A stretch of 64,000 nt of DNA, taken from CAVREM01 sp963728825 (GTDB lineage Bacteria; Acidobacteriota; Vicinamibacteria; Vicinamibacterales; CAVVIG01). The position numbers were made by a program, and so were the translations under genes. The notes under the pieces are model-generated. The model was not told the origin of the DNA. It searched no databases and saw nothing but the letters and a program-made list of their open reading frames with translations. This document shows, in pieces, positions 29,386 to 39,690 of this stretch (position 1 is the stretch's first letter; every line of letters starts with the position of its first letter). The stretch is taken from positions 372,001 through 436,000 of the forward strand of contig CAVSLA010000006.1 in assembly GCA_963728825.1 (NCBI GenBank). Direction: 5' to 3'.

Positions 29386-30978
29386 ATGCAGAATCTCCGC
29401 TGGAAGATCATCACCTGTGTCGCGACGTTCATCATCTTCGCCGCGGTCGGCGTCTATCCGATGGTCGCGGCCCGCTTCGGCATCACCTCGCCCAAATGGC
29501 TGATCGATCGTCAACTGGGGCTCGGGCTCGATCTGAAGGGCGGCGTCCACCTCGTCCTGCGCGTCCAGACCGAGGAGGCCTTGCAGCACGAAACCGAGGC
29601 CGAGGCGGAACGGATGCGCGAGGCCCTGCGCACCGCTGGCATCAACGGCAACGTCACGGTCGACAGTGCCACCCAGTTCAAGATCGACGGGATTTCGCCG
29701 GACCAGGATGCGGCGTTTCGCCAGGCCGCGGTCGGGTCGGAAACCAACTACGACCGCAATCCGGGTGGCGGCGGCATCTACACGTTCGTCCTGCGGCCCA
29801 ACGTCCAGGTCCGTCTGCGTGAGGAGTCTGTCCTGCAGGCGCGCCAGACGATCGAGCGGCGCGTCAACGAGCTGGGGGTCGCCGAGCCGACCATTGCCCA
29901 GCAGGGGGCCAACGGCGATCAGATTCTCGTGCAGCTCCCCGGCGTCTCGGACGTGAATCGCGCCAAGCAGATTATCCAGGCGACCGGTATCCTCCAGCTG
30001 AAAATCGTCGAGCAGGGGCCGGTGGCGTCGCGCGAGGCGTTGATGGTCAACGGCCAGGTGCCGGCCGGAATGGAGATCGTGCCGGGCAGCTCGGGCGCGC
30101 CCGGCGACGCGTCGACGGTGTATTACCTGGTCAAGCGTGCGGCGGCGGTCGAGGGGCGCGACTTGCGGAGCGCCCGTCCCGGGATCGACTCGAACGGACG
30201 GCCCGCGGTGAACTTCACGCTCAACAGCGAAGGCGCGCGGAAGTTCGGCGACGTGACCGGCGCCAATGTCGGTCGTCAGCTCGCGATCATCCTCGACAAC
30301 CGCGTCCACTCGGCGCCGACCATCAACAACCGCATCAATGCCGACGGCATCATCGAGGGGGCATTCACCCAGCAGGACGTCCAGGATCTGTCGCTCGTCC
30401 TCCGGTCGGGCTCGCTCGGCGCTTCGCTCACCTATCTGCAGGAGCAGACCATCGGCGCGACGCTCGGCGCCGACTCGATTCGTGCCGGCGTGCTGGCGTC
30501 GGTGGTCGGCCTGCTGCTGGTCGTCGCGTTCATGCTCGTCTACTACAAGCTGTCGGGCATCAATGCGGTCGTGGCGCTGATTTTCAATCTGGTCATCCTG
30601 CTGGGGCTGATGGCCTACATGGGCGCGGTCATGACGCTGCCGGGCATCGCCGGCTTCATCCTCACCATGGGCATGGGCGTCGACTCCAACGTCCTGATCT
30701 TCGAGCGAATAAAGGAGGAGCTGGCCGCCGAACGCGGCGTGCGCGCAGCGATCAACGCCGGGTTCAGCCGCGTCTTCCTCACACTGCTCGACACGCATAT
30801 CGCCGCGCTGATTGCGGCGGCATTTCTCTTCCAGTTCGGCACCGGTCCGATCCGGGGATTTGCGGTCACGCTGTCGGTGGGTCTGATCTCGAACATCTTC
30901 ACCTCGACGTTCGTGTCGAAGACGCTGTTCGAGATGATGCTTGCCAATCGCCGCCAGGTGTCGACGCTTTCCATCTAA
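29386..30978 (+). CDS. secD: Protein translocase subunit SecD
   Basis: RND-type membrane protein that uses the proton gradient to pull proteins across the membrane after SecYEG/SecA. It has 530 aa: TM1 near 5-25, DLKGGVHLVL at the start of the large periplasmic P1 domain, then five C-terminal TM segments with MAYMGAVMTLPGIAGFIL and GMGVDSNVLIFERIKEEL. It is immediately followed by secF (4-base gap). Confidence 0.97.
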   Translation: MQNLRWKIITCVATFIIFAAVGVYPMVAARFGITSPKWLIDRQLGLGLDLKGGVHLVLRVQTEEALQHETEAEAERMREALRTAGINGNVTVDSATQFKIDGISPDQDAAFRQAAVGSETNYDRNPGGGGIYTFVLRPNVQVRLREESVLQARQTIERRVNELGVAEPTIAQQGANGDQILVQLPGVSDVNRAKQIIQATGILQLKIVEQGPVASREALMVNGQVPAGMEIVPGSSGAPGDASTVYYLVKRAAAVEGRDLRSARPGIDSNGRPAVNFTLNSEGARKFGDVTGANVGRQLAIILDNRVHSAPTINNRINADGIIEGAFTQQDVQDLSLVLRSGSLGASLTYLQEQTIGATLGADSIRAGVLASVVGLLLVVAFMLVYYKLSGINAVVALIFNLVILLGLMAYMGAVMTLPGIAGFILTMGMGVDSNVLIFERIKEELAAERGVRAAINAGFSRVFLTLLDTHIAALIAAAFLFQFGTGPIRGFAVTLSVGLISNIFTSTFVSKTLFEMMLANRRQVSTLSI

Positions 30979-30981
30979 GCC

Positions 30982-31977
30982 ATGCCAATACTCAAGACTC
31001 CTCATATCGACTTTCTGCGCTGGAAATGGCCGGCGCTGGCCCTCTCATGGGTGATCATCCTCGCCGGTCTCGCGGTGATCTGGACGCGAGGGATTCCGGC
31101 CGGCATCGAGTTCGCCGGCGGCACGGCGGTGGTCTACAAATTCGAGCAGGACGCGCCGCTCGACCAGGTGCGCGCCGCCGTCAACAACGCCTTCGGCGGC
31201 GAGAACGTCGTGCAGACCTTCGGCGATCCGGCGGACCGTCAGGTGATGATTCGCGTGCCGCAGGTTGGCGCCGAAGCGGGGACCGCCCTCGGCGAAGTCG
31301 TCGACAAGATCACCGCCGCCCTTCAAGGCGCGGGTCTCCCCCAGGCCTCGATTGAGTACCGCGAGGCGGTCGGTCCGGCCGTTGGCCAGGAGCTTCGTCG
31401 ACAGGGCATCTGGGCCGCGGTCCTGGCGTTGACCGGGATCCTGCTCTACATCACCTTCCGCTATCAGTTCAGCTTCGCGCTCGGCGCCATCATCGCGACG
31501 ATTCACGACCTGCTGGTCACCCTGTCGTTCCTGGCGTTCTTCCAGTACGACATGACGCTCAACGTGATTGCCGCGCTCCTGACCATCGCCGGCTACTCGA
31601 GCAACGACACCATCGTCATCTTTGACCGCGTGCGCGAGAACCTGCGCGGCATGCGGCGCGATGCGCTGAAGGACATCCTGAATCTCTCGGTCAACCAGAC
31701 GCTCAGCCGGACGATCATCACGTCGGGGACGGCCCTGTTCAGCGCGCTGGCGCTCTTCCTGTTCGGCGGCGATGTGCTCCGCGGCTTCGCGTTCACGCTG
31801 ATCATCGGCCTGATTACCGGCACGTATTCGACGGTGTTCATCGCCATCGCGGTCGTGTCGATGTGGCGCGGTCAGGGTCCGCTCAAGGCCGCCGCCCGCG
31901 CTCCGGCCGCCGCCCCGACGACGCCGCAGCAGCCGACGCGCAAGTCGAAGCCGACGCGAAAAGCTCGAGCGTCATAA
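30982..31977 (+). CDS. secF: Protein translocase subunit SecF
   Basis: Partner of SecD. It has 331 aa with TM1 at about 17-35, the EFAGGTAVVYKF segment, VGPAVGQELRRQG, and five further TM segments including TIAGYSSNDTIVIFDRVREN. The C-terminus is a basic Ala/Pro tail (PQQPTRKSKPTRKARAS). The stop is directly followed by the TTG start of uppP with no gap. Confidence 0.97.
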   Translation: MPILKTPHIDFLRWKWPALALSWVIILAGLAVIWTRGIPAGIEFAGGTAVVYKFEQDAPLDQVRAAVNNAFGGENVVQTFGDPADRQVMIRVPQVGAEAGTALGEVVDKITAALQGAGLPQASIEYREAVGPAVGQELRRQGIWAAVLALTGILLYITFRYQFSFALGAIIATIHDLLVTLSFLAFFQYDMTLNVIAALLTIAGYSSNDTIVIFDRVRENLRGMRRDALKDILNLSVNQTLSRTIITSGTALFSALALFLFGGDVLRGFAFTLIIGLITGTYSTVFIAIAVVSMWRGQGPLKAAARAPAAAPTTPQQPTRKSKPTRKARAS

Positions 31978-32847
31978 TTGCCGGCTGCGGTTCAGGCTGC
32001 GCTCCTTGGCGTTGTCCAGGGTCTGACCGAGTTCCTGCCGGTGTCGAGCTCAGCGCACCTGATTCTGGCGCGCGTATTTTTCGGGTTCGACGAGAACAAG
32101 TTCGGGCTCGCCTTCGATGTTGCGATTCACATCGGCACGCTGCTCGCCGTGATCGTCTACTTTCACCGTGATCTTCAGGCGCTGACCCGGTCGCTGCCGC
32201 AGCTGTTCCGGCCCAGCAGCCCGACAGCGGGTCAGCACATCCCGATCGAACGGCAGGACGTTCGTCCCGGCGCGGAAGGGGCGCGCCTTATCTGGCTGAT
32301 CGTGATTGGCACGATCCCGGCGGTGTTGGTCGGGTTGTTCCTGGGCGACGCCATCGAAATGCGCCTGCGGACGCCGCACGTCGCGGCGGCGATGCTGACC
32401 CTGGGCGCCCTCGGGTTCTTCGCGGCAGAGCGCATCGGCGGCCAGCGTCGCAATGAAGAAAGCCTGACTGCCGCCGAGGCGCTGCTCATCGGCTGCGCGC
32501 AGGCGGCGGCCCTCGTGCCCGGCGTCTCGCGCTCCGGCGCGACGATCACCGTGGCGATGTTCCTCGGCCTCAGACGGGCGGAGGCGGCCCGCTACACCTT
32601 CCTGCTCGGCATACCGGCGATCCTCGGCGCGGCCACCTTGAAGTTTCCCGACATGCTCGAGCAAGGGGTCGGACCCGAGGGGGCGAGCTTGTTCGTGGTC
32701 GGCATCGTGAGTTCGGCGATCGTCGGATATCTGGCGGTGAAGTACTTCATCCGGTTCCTCGCCAGGCATTCGCTGGACGGGTTTGCGTGGTACCGCCTCG
32801 GTCTCGCGGCGGTGACGGTGGTGTGGGTTGCAGTGGCTGCGTCGTAG
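31978..32847 (+). CDS. uppP: Undecaprenyl-diphosphatase
   Basis: Recycles undecaprenyl pyrophosphate to the monophosphate carrier for peptidoglycan and other glycans; confers bacitracin resistance when abundant. It has 289 aa and about eight TM segments. The two active-site motifs are GLTEFLPVSSSAHL (about 15-28) and VPGVSRSGATIT (about 179-190). The TTG start at 31978 abuts the secF stop, implying translational coupling; no ATG is available upstream of the motif. Confidence 0.95.
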   Translation: MPAAVQAALLGVVQGLTEFLPVSSSAHLILARVFFGFDENKFGLAFDVAIHIGTLLAVIVYFHRDLQALTRSLPQLFRPSSPTAGQHIPIERQDVRPGAEGARLIWLIVIGTIPAVLVGLFLGDAIEMRLRTPHVAAAMLTLGALGFFAAERIGGQRRNEESLTAAEALLIGCAQAAALVPGVSRSGATITVAMFLGLRRAEAARYTFLLGIPAILGAATLKFPDMLEQGVGPEGASLFVVGIVSSAIVGYLAVKYFIRFLARHSLDGFAWYRLGLAAVTVVWVAVAAS

Positions 32848-33427
32848 CTTCATCGCCGGCTTCTTCGTGACCGTGCCGCTCTTCGTGAGCGTCGCGGCGT
32901 TCATCTGGCTGTTCGGCGTGGTCGACGGTCTGACGGCGCCGTTCTACGAGGCGGTGCTCGGACGGTCGCCACGCGGCCTCGGCATCCTCACGACGGCCGC
33001 CGTCATCCTGGCGGCCGGGGCGATTACCACCAACGTCATCGGCAAGCGGTTGCTGCAGCGGACCGAGTCCTACCTGTTGCGGGTTCCGGTGTTCCGCACC
33101 ATCTACGCGCCGGTCAAGCAGCTGATTGCCGCCTTTTCACCCGACAACGAATTCGGGTTCAAGCGGGTGGTGATGATCGAGGACAAGAACGGCTACTCGC
33201 TCGGCTTCCTGACGAAGGAATTCACGGTCGACCGGGGCCACGGTCCGGAGGAGATGGTGGCGGTCTACGTGCCGACCAATCATCTTTATCTCGGTGACGT
33301 CCTCGTCTGCGATCGGGCCCGCGCGTCGTTCCCAGAGATGACCGTCCAAGAGGGAATCCGGGTGTTTCTCACCGGCGGGATGGCACTCCCGTCCCGGCTC
33401 GGGAACGCCCCGCGCCACGATATATAA
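32828..33427 (+). CDS. DUF502-family membrane protein
   Basis: A 199-aa protein with two TM segments (about 8-30 and 50-70) and a C-terminal soluble domain with VFRTIYAPVKQL, GYSLGFLTKEF and VYVPTNHLYLGDV, matching the DUF502 family. Function unknown. It starts at TTG inside the end of uppP (20-base overlap), so it is probably in the same operon. The stop is within a TATATAATCC string. Confidence 0.85.
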   Translation: MQWLRRSFIAGFFVTVPLFVSVAAFIWLFGVVDGLTAPFYEAVLGRSPRGLGILTTAAVILAAGAITTNVIGKRLLQRTESYLLRVPVFRTIYAPVKQLIAAFSPDNEFGFKRVVMIEDKNGYSLGFLTKEFTVDRGHGPEEMVAVYVPTNHLYLGDVLVCDRARASFPEMTVQEGIRVFLTGGMALPSRLGNAPRHDI

Positions 33428-33473
33428 TCCGGACCTTTGTGGCCGGGCCGGCGTGCCCGGCATTAGGTGATGT

Positions 33474-33517
33474 GGACGGGGATATGTTCCGGGACACCCT
33501 GGAAAATATCCCCGTCC
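33474..33517. repeat. Perfect GGACGGGGATAT hairpin before the pyrophosphatase gene
   Basis: A 12-base-pair stem (GGACGGGGATAT / ATATCCCCGTCC) with an inner TTCCGGG/CCCTGGAA stem and an ACA loop gives about 19 paired bases. It lies 15 bases upstream of the hppA ATG. Arm sequence resembles the hairpin at 55561-55620 (GACGGG / CCCGTC), so it is probably a REP-like repeat, although a regulatory role in the hppA leader cannot be excluded. Confidence 0.88.
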
Positions 33518-33531
33518 CCTTGAGAGGCGAG

Positions 33532-35994
33532 ATGAAGGTGATGTTGCGGAAGGTTGTCGGGCGAGTGGCGGTGGTGGTGCTGCTCGGGCTGTCGTCGCCG
33601 GCGTGGCTGCTGGCACAGCCGGCCGAACCGGGGCCGGCGCGCACGGCGGGCGGCGAGGCCAACCTCGTTGTGCCCGATCTCTCGGTGGTGGAGTTCGGCG
33701 GGATCGACGGGCACAGCTTGTTGATGAGCGGTCTCGTCATCTGCGCCCTCGGCCTGTTGTTCGGACTGACCACCTTTACGGGTCTGAAAAACCTTCCGGT
33801 GCATCCGTCGATGCGGGAGGTGTCGGAGCTGATCTACGAGACCTGCAAGACATATCTGATCACTCAGGGGAAGTTCATCCTCATCCTGTGGGGCTTCATC
33901 GCCGCAATCATCACCGCCTACTACGGCTGGCTGAATCCGATTCCGGACAAGTCGATCGCGACGACCTTGCCGATCATCCTGGCATTTTCGCTGGTCGGGA
34001 TCGGCGGCAGTTACGGCGTGGCGTGGTTCGGCATCCGCGTCAACACCTTCGCCAACTCGCGCGCCGCGTTCGCCAGCCTGCGCGGGATGCCGTTTCCGAT
34101 CTACGCCATCCCGCTGCGCGCCGGCATGAGCATCGGCATGCTCCTGATCAGCGTCGAGCTGCTGATCATGCTGTGCATCCTGCTGTTCATCCCGGGCGAA
34201 TACGCCGGCCCCTGCTTCATCGGCTTCGCGATCGGCGAATCGCTCGGCGCGGCCGCACTGCGCATCGCCGGCGGCATCTTCACGAAGATCGCCGACATCG
34301 GCTCGGACCTGATGAAGGTCATCTTCAACATCAAAGAAGACGATGCCCGCAATCCGGGGGTGATCGCCGACTGCACCGGCGACAACGCCGGCGACTCGGT
34401 CGGTCCGAGCGCGGACGGCTTCGAAACCTACGGCGTCACCGGCGTCGCGCTGATCTCGTTCATCCTGCTGGCCGTCACCGACTCCCGCGTGCAGGTGCAG
34501 CTGCTGGTCTGGATCTTCGTGATGCGCATCATGATGATCGTGGCGAGCGGCCTGTCGTACTTCGTCAACGAAGCGATTGCCAAGGGACGCTACGCCAACG
34601 CCACCAAGATGAATTTCGAGGCGCCGCTGACGTCGCTCGTCTGGCTGACGTCGATTGTGTCGGTGATCATCACCTACATCGTGTCCTACTGGCTGATTCC
34701 CGAGCTTGGCGACGGATCGCTGTGGTGGAAGCTGTCGACGATCATCACCTGCGGCACGCTGGCCGGTGCCATCATCCCCGAGGGCGTCAAGATATTCACC
34801 TCGACCGAATCGGCGCACGTCAAGGAAGTGGTGACCTCGTCGCGCGAGGGTGGGGCATCGTTGAACATCCTGTCCGGCTTCGTCGCCGGCAACTTCAGCG
34901 CCTATTGGCTGGGCCTGAGCATCGTGGCGCTGATGGGGATCTCCTACTGGGTGAGCGGTTACGGCCTCGCCGCGCTGATGCAGGCGCCGGCAGTGTTCGC
35001 GTTCGGACTGGTCGCCTTCGGCTTCCTGGGAATGGGCCCGGTCACTATCGCGGTCGATTCGTACGGCCCGGTGACCGACAACGCGCAGTCGGTCTTCGAG
35101 CTGTCGGTCATCGAGCAGGTGCCCGGCATCAAGCAGACCATCAAGCGCGAGCAGGGATTCGACGTCAACTTCGAGCGGGCCAAGGATCTGCTCGAGGAGA
35201 ACGACGGCGCCGGCAACACCTTCAAGGCGACCGCCAAGCCGGTGCTGATCGGCACGGCAGTCGTCGGTGCGACGACGATGATCTTCTCGATTATCGTGAT
35301 GCTCACCGAGGGCCTGACGGCGAACACCGACAAGCTGTCGATTCTTCATCCACCGTTCCTGCTCGGCCTGATCACCGGCGGCGCGGTGATCTACTGGTTC
35401 ACCGGCGCGTCGGCGCAAGCGGTGACGACCGGCGCGTATCGCGCCGTCGAGTTCATCAAGGCGAATATCCGCCTGGACGGCGTCGAGAAGGCGTCGGTCA
35501 GCGACAGCAAGAAGGTCGTCGAGATCTGTACGCAGTACGCGCAGCGCGGCATGTTCAACATCTTCCTGACGGTGTTCTTCTCGACGCTCGCGTTCGCGTT
35601 CCTCGAACCGTTCTTTTTCATCGGCTATCTGATCTCCATCGCGCTGTTCGGCTTGTATCAGGCCATCTTCATGGCCAACGCCGGCGGCGCGTGGGACAAT
35701 GCCAAGAAGATCGTCGAGGTCGAGCTCAAGGCCAAAGGCACGCCGCTCCACGCCGCCACGGTGGTGGGGGACACGGTGGGTGATCCGTTCAAGGACACCT
35801 CGTCCGTGGCGATGAATCCCGTCATCAAGTTCACGACCCTGTTCGGCCTGCTGGCCGTGGAGCTGGCGGTCAAGCTGACCGCCGACGCCGGCGCGGGGCT
35901 GAGTTTGATGCTTTCGGCGATCTTCCTGGCCATTTCGATGCTGTTTGTCTACCGATCGTTCTACGGCATGCGGATCGGCTCAGCAAAGGCTTAG
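33532..35994 (+). CDS. hppA: Membrane-bound proton-translocating pyrophosphatase
   Basis: Couples pyrophosphate hydrolysis to ion pumping. It is about 820 aa with around 16 TM segments plus an unusual N-terminal signal-peptide-like extension (MKVMLRKVVGRVAV to LLAQPA). The substrate-site segments are DIGSDLMKVIFNIKEDDARN and DNAGDSVGPSADGFE, the latter diverging from the usual GMAADLFE. GNTFKA (Lys565) has the lysine typical of potassium-independent enzymes. ATG at 33532 follows a GAGAGG Shine-Dalgarno. A GTG at 33439 would read through the hairpin and is not preferred. Confidence 0.93.
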   Translation: MKVMLRKVVGRVAVVVLLGLSSPAWLLAQPAEPGPARTAGGEANLVVPDLSVVEFGGIDGHSLLMSGLVICALGLLFGLTTFTGLKNLPVHPSMREVSELIYETCKTYLITQGKFILILWGFIAAIITAYYGWLNPIPDKSIATTLPIILAFSLVGIGGSYGVAWFGIRVNTFANSRAAFASLRGMPFPIYAIPLRAGMSIGMLLISVELLIMLCILLFIPGEYAGPCFIGFAIGESLGAAALRIAGGIFTKIADIGSDLMKVIFNIKEDDARNPGVIADCTGDNAGDSVGPSADGFETYGVTGVALISFILLAVTDSRVQVQLLVWIFVMRIMMIVASGLSYFVNEAIAKGRYANATKMNFEAPLTSLVWLTSIVSVIITYIVSYWLIPELGDGSLWWKLSTIITCGTLAGAIIPEGVKIFTSTESAHVKEVVTSSREGGASLNILSGFVAGNFSAYWLGLSIVALMGISYWVSGYGLAALMQAPAVFAFGLVAFGFLGMGPVTIAVDSYGPVTDNAQSVFELSVIEQVPGIKQTIKREQGFDVNFERAKDLLEENDGAGNTFKATAKPVLIGTAVVGATTMIFSIIVMLTEGLTANTDKLSILHPPFLLGLITGGAVIYWFTGASAQAVTTGAYRAVEFIKANIRLDGVEKASVSDSKKVVEICTQYAQRGMFNIFLTVFFSTLAFAFLEPFFFIGYLISIALFGLYQAIFMANAGGAWDNAKKIVEVELKAKGTPLHAATVVGDTVGDPFKDTSSVAMNPVIKFTTLFGLLAVELAVKLTADAGAGLSLMLSAIFLAISMLFVYRSFYGMRIGSAKA

Positions 35995-36081
35995 CAATGA
36001 TGGACTTCCGCGGAACGGTCGCGCTGACCTCTGGCACGCCCGAATCGCCCGTTCCGGTGTCTAAGCTGTGTGGGAGTTTCG

Positions 36082-36111
36082 TTGACTCCCCGAATTTCGT
36101 CTGACTATAAT
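36082..36111 (+). promoter_or_regulatory. Sigma-70 type promoter for the tonB operon
   Basis: A TTGACT -35 (36082-36087) and perfect TATAAT -10 (36106-36111) with an 18-base spacer. It lies 40 bases upstream of the tonB start, with an AGGAGG Shine-Dalgarno in between (36136-36141). Confidence 0.85.
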
Positions 36112-36151
36112 CCCCGGCCTTGGCCAGGACGCGCTAGGAGGGAAGGTAACC

Positions 36152-36880
<729 letters not shown>

Positions 36881-36920
36881 ACATTTCGAGTTCCTTAACT
36901 TCGTTCGAGGAGGATGGACC

Positions 36921-37592
36921 GTGGATTTCATGGAAATGTGGGAAACGATGGGGTACACCGCGAAGGGCGTGGCCTTCGTTCTCCTCATCATGTCAATGTG
37001 GTCGATTGGCGTCGCCGTTGAGCGGATCTTCACCTACACCCAGGCACGGAACCAGTCGAAGCTGTTCGCGCCGCAGGTTGCCAAGCACCTCAGGGAGGGG
37101 CGCCTGAAGGATGCGATCGCGCTCGCTTCCTCGAAGAACTACCGTTACAGCCATCTCGCCAAGGTCGTGCTCGCCGGTCTCCAGGAGTATCAGTTCCAGC
37201 AGGAAAGCGGCAGCGGGTTGAGCCGTGAAGACCTGCTCGATACGGTGCGCCGCGCGATTCAGCGCGCCTCGGCGCTGACGGCGTCCGACCTGAAGAAGGG
37301 CGTGTCAGCGCTGGCGACGATCGGTTCGACCGCTCCGTTCGTGGGGCTGCTCGGCACGGTCGTCGGCGTCATCAACGCGTTCACGGGTATCGCGACCAGC
37401 GGTTCGGGCGGCATCGGCGCCGTCTCCGCCGGTATTGCGGAAGCACTCGTCGAAACCGCGCTCGGTCTGGTGGTCGCGATTCCGGCGGTGTGGTTCTACA
37501 ACTACCTGACGGGCCGCATCGAGTACTTCAACGTGGAGATGGACAACTCCTCGTCGGAGCTCGTCGACTACTTCATCAGGAAGACAGCATAA
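36921..37592 (+). CDS. exbB: ExbB/TolQ/MotA-family proton channel protein
   Basis: Pentameric inner-membrane scaffold of the TonB motor. It has 223 aa with three TM segments (about 14-32, 127-150 and 168-190) and the family motif GLLGTVVGVINAFTGIA. Start is GTG at 36921 after GAGGAGG. It is located 40 bases downstream of tonB. Confidence 0.93.
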   Translation: MDFMEMWETMGYTAKGVAFVLLIMSMWSIGVAVERIFTYTQARNQSKLFAPQVAKHLREGRLKDAIALASSKNYRYSHLAKVVLAGLQEYQFQQESGSGLSREDLLDTVRRAIQRASALTASDLKKGVSALATIGSTAPFVGLLGTVVGVINAFTGIATSGSGGIGAVSAGIAEALVETALGLVVAIPAVWFYNYLTGRIEYFNVEMDNSSSELVDYFIRKTA

Positions 37593-37666
37593 GGGTGCCT
37601 GGTGCCGAGTGCCTGGGTGCCGGGTGCGGCAACGCACGCGGCACCCGGCCCCTAGCACCCGGCACG
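37593..37666. repeat. GGGTGCCGG repeat and hairpin within the exb operon
   Basis: The exbB-exbD spacer consists mostly of repeats of GGTGCC and GGGTGCCG followed by complementary GGCACCCGGC and GCACCCGGCAC. It can form a hairpin. The same family recurs at 42728-42870. It may modulate expression of the two exbD genes relative to exbB. Confidence 0.8.
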
Positions 37667-37688
37667 ACAAGCGTTAGGAGAAATTCCC

Positions 37689-38126
37689 ATGTCAATGGAT
37701 CTCGGCGGCGCCAAGGGCGGAGTCAAATCCGACATCAACGTGACGCCCCTGGTCGACGTCATGCTGGTGCTGCTGATTATCATGATGATCGTCGCGCCGA
37801 TGCTGCAGCAGGGCGTGCAGTTGCGGTTGCCCAAAGCGAACAATACTCAGAGCAAGCCCGAATCGGCTGAGCAGACCGTGCTCGCGATCGCGGCCAACCG
37901 TTCGCTGTATCTCAACTCCAGACCGGTCCAGGAGGCCGAGCTGGCAACCAAGATCAACGAGATTCTCGAGACCAAGAGCGAGAAGATCGTGATCATCCGG
38001 GCGGACGCGGAAGTCGACTATGGCACCGTGATGGCCGCCATGGATCAGCTCCGCACCGCCGGCATCGAGGACATCGGTCTCATCACCGACCCGACCCAGG
38101 CCCAATCAGCGCAGGGAGTCCACTGA
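37689..38126 (+). CDS. exbD: ExbD/TolR-family protein (first copy)
   Basis: A 145-aa inner-membrane protein with one TM segment (about 20-40, after [13 protein letters not shown] with the conserved Asp) and a periplasmic domain. It carries protons with ExbB. The Shine-Dalgarno TAGGAGAA precedes the ATG. Its TGA stop overlaps the ATG of the second exbD by one base. Confidence 0.93.
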   Translation: MSMDLGGAKGGVKSDINVTPLVDVMLVLLIIMMIVAPMLQQGVQLRLPKANNTQSKPESAEQTVLAIAANRSLYLNSRPVQEAELATKINEILETKSEKIVIIRADAEVDYGTVMAAMDQLRTAGIEDIGLITDPTQAQSAQGVH

Positions 38127-38593
38127 TGGCTGCACATCATCACCTCGGCGCCGACAAGGTCGTACGCGGTGAAGTACCGGTCGCCAGCTCGGACATGAAC
38201 GTCACGCCGCTCATCGACGTGCTGCTCGTGCTGCTGGTGATCTTCATGGCGACGCTGCCGCTCAACCAGCGCGGTGTCGACATCAACCTGCCGGCGGAAA
38301 CCAAGACAGCCAATCCGGAACAGTCGACGGTCAGTCAGATCATGCTGTTGTACGACGCCGAGCGGCGCATCTCGGTCAACAACAACGATGTGCCGGTCGC
38401 CGAGCTCGAGCGGCGGCTGCGCGACATCTTCGAGTCGCGCCGTGACAAAACCCTGTTCCTCGCCGGGGCCGGGACGCTGCGCTATGCCGACATCATCCAG
38501 GTGATCGATGCGGCCAAGGGCGCCGGTGTCGAGAAAGTCGGCATCGTGACCGAAGCGATGCGCCGCGCCGGCGGGGCCACGACCGGCAACTAG
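38126..38593 (+). CDS. ExbD/TolR-family protein (second copy)
   Basis: A 155-aa paralogue of the previous gene, with the same N-terminal VTPLIDVLLVLL membrane segment and conserved Asp, but a divergent periplasmic domain ending in MRRAGGATTGN. Two ExbD paralogues in tandem are common in TonB operons of Acidobacteriota and Bacteroidota and may form mixed dimers. It converges on the HupE gene with a 4-base overlap. Confidence 0.92.
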   Translation: MAAHHHLGADKVVRGEVPVASSDMNVTPLIDVLLVLLVIFMATLPLNQRGVDINLPAETKTANPEQSTVSQIMLLYDAERRISVNNNDVPVAELERRLRDIFESRRDKTLFLAGAGTLRYADIIQVIDAAKGAGVEKVGIVTEAMRRAGGATTGN

Positions 38594-39690
38594 AGGCCGG
38601 CCGCCCGCTCGAACGTCCAGTAGATTGCCATCCCCGCGATCGCGAGCGACGCGGGGATGACTATCCGCTGGCGGTACCAGACCCGATCGCCGCACTGCCA
38701 GCCTACCAGCAAGAACGCCGCGCCAATTACCGTCAGCTGTCCGAGTTCCACTCCCAGATTGAACGCCACCAGTGCCGTGGCGAATTCTCCGGACGGCAGT
38801 GCCAGTTCGCCCAGCACCCCGGCAAACCCCAGCCCGTGCAGCAGCCCGCACGCAAAGACGAGCACGATCCGACGCCGCTTGAGCTCTGACCGGAACAGAT
38901 TCTCGACGGCGACGTAGGCAATGGACGCCGCAATCAACGGCTCGACGATCGACGACCGGAGCGTGACGAAGCCATAGATGCTGAGCGCGAGGGTGATGGA
39001 GTGAGCGATGGTGAAGGCGCTGACCTGCCAGAGCACCGGGCGGAGACGCTGGTTCAGCAGGAAGATGCCCAGCACGAAGAGCATGTGGTCGAGCCCTTTG
39101 GGCACGATGTGCGTGATGCCGAGCCACATGTATTCGACTGCGGTCGCGAGGCGGCTTGGCTGATTATCTGGCGTCGCCACGAGGACCGGGCTGCTCGCCT
39201 CGCCACCCTCGAGCCACTCGCTGCTTCGGGCAACCTCGTCGCGGTTCACGGTCAAGGCGTAAGACGCGAACGTCCATCCGTATGACCACGTCAGGAAACG
39301 GACGCCCGCCGGCGGCGTTCCGAAAAGCCGGATCGTGGCGCCAGCGGGCGAGAAGTCGTCGGCCGGCGGTTCGATGATGTAGTCGATCTCCGGGACGACA
39401 TTCGCGCCGTCGAACGAAACGTTCACCCGGGTTCGAAAGATGCCGTCCAGGGCACGGAGTCGTGCCGCCAGGCTGTCACGAGGGCCGGCATCGCTGCTGG
39501 TGCCGGCTGCTCTTTCGAGCTTTTCGACGAGCGACTCGGCGTCGGTCTCGACGTCGATGCGATAGGTCGGTCCGGCCTCGAATGACACCGAAACCCGTGT
39601 CGTGCCGATCTCGTGGGCCTCCACATTCATGACCGTGAAAGCGACGAGCAGCGAGCACGGCAGCAGGCGGCGAAGCGACCGGCGACTCAT
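38590..39690 (-). CDS. Exported HupE/UreJ-like membrane protein
   Basis: A 366-aa protein. A signal peptide (RRLLPCSLLVAFTVMNVEA) is followed by a periplasmic domain of about 170 residues, then seven or so TM segments. The membrane part has MWLGITHIVPKGLDHMLFVLG and GLLHGLGFAGVLGEL, the signature of HupE/UreJ-type (nickel/cobalt-like) transporters. Its ATG at 39690 overlaps the stop of the DUF4198 gene (ATGA). The fused extracytoplasmic domain and the DUF4198 partner suggest metal uptake, but substrate is unproven. Confidence 0.83.
   Translation of the reverse strand: MSRRSLRRLLPCSLLVAFTVMNVEAHEIGTTRVSVSFEAGPTYRIDVETDAESLVEKLERAAGTSSDAGPRDSLAARLRALDGIFRTRVNVSFDGANVVPEIDYIIEPPADDFSPAGATIRLFGTPPAGVRFLTWSYGWTFASYALTVNRDEVARSSEWLEGGEASSPVLVATPDNQPSRLATAVEYMWLGITHIVPKGLDHMLFVLGIFLLNQRLRPVLWQVSAFTIAHSITLALSIYGFVTLRSSIVEPLIAASIAYVAVENLFRSELKRRRIVLVFACGLLHGLGFAGVLGELALPSGEFATALVAFNLGVELGQLTVIGAAFLLVGWQCGDRVWYRQRIVIPASLAIAGMAIYWTFERAAGL

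Noticed and set aside
29347..31005. Leftward 552-codon ORF opposite secD
   Set aside because: Shadow frame; secD on the other strand is unmistakable.
33421..33430. TATAAT just before hppA as a promoter
   Set aside because: No acceptable -35 lies at the right distance and it overlaps the DUF502 stop.
33463..35751. Leftward 762-codon ORF opposite the pyrophosphatase
   Set aside because: A shadow of the high-GC coding strand; very rich in Arg, Asp and His with no motif.
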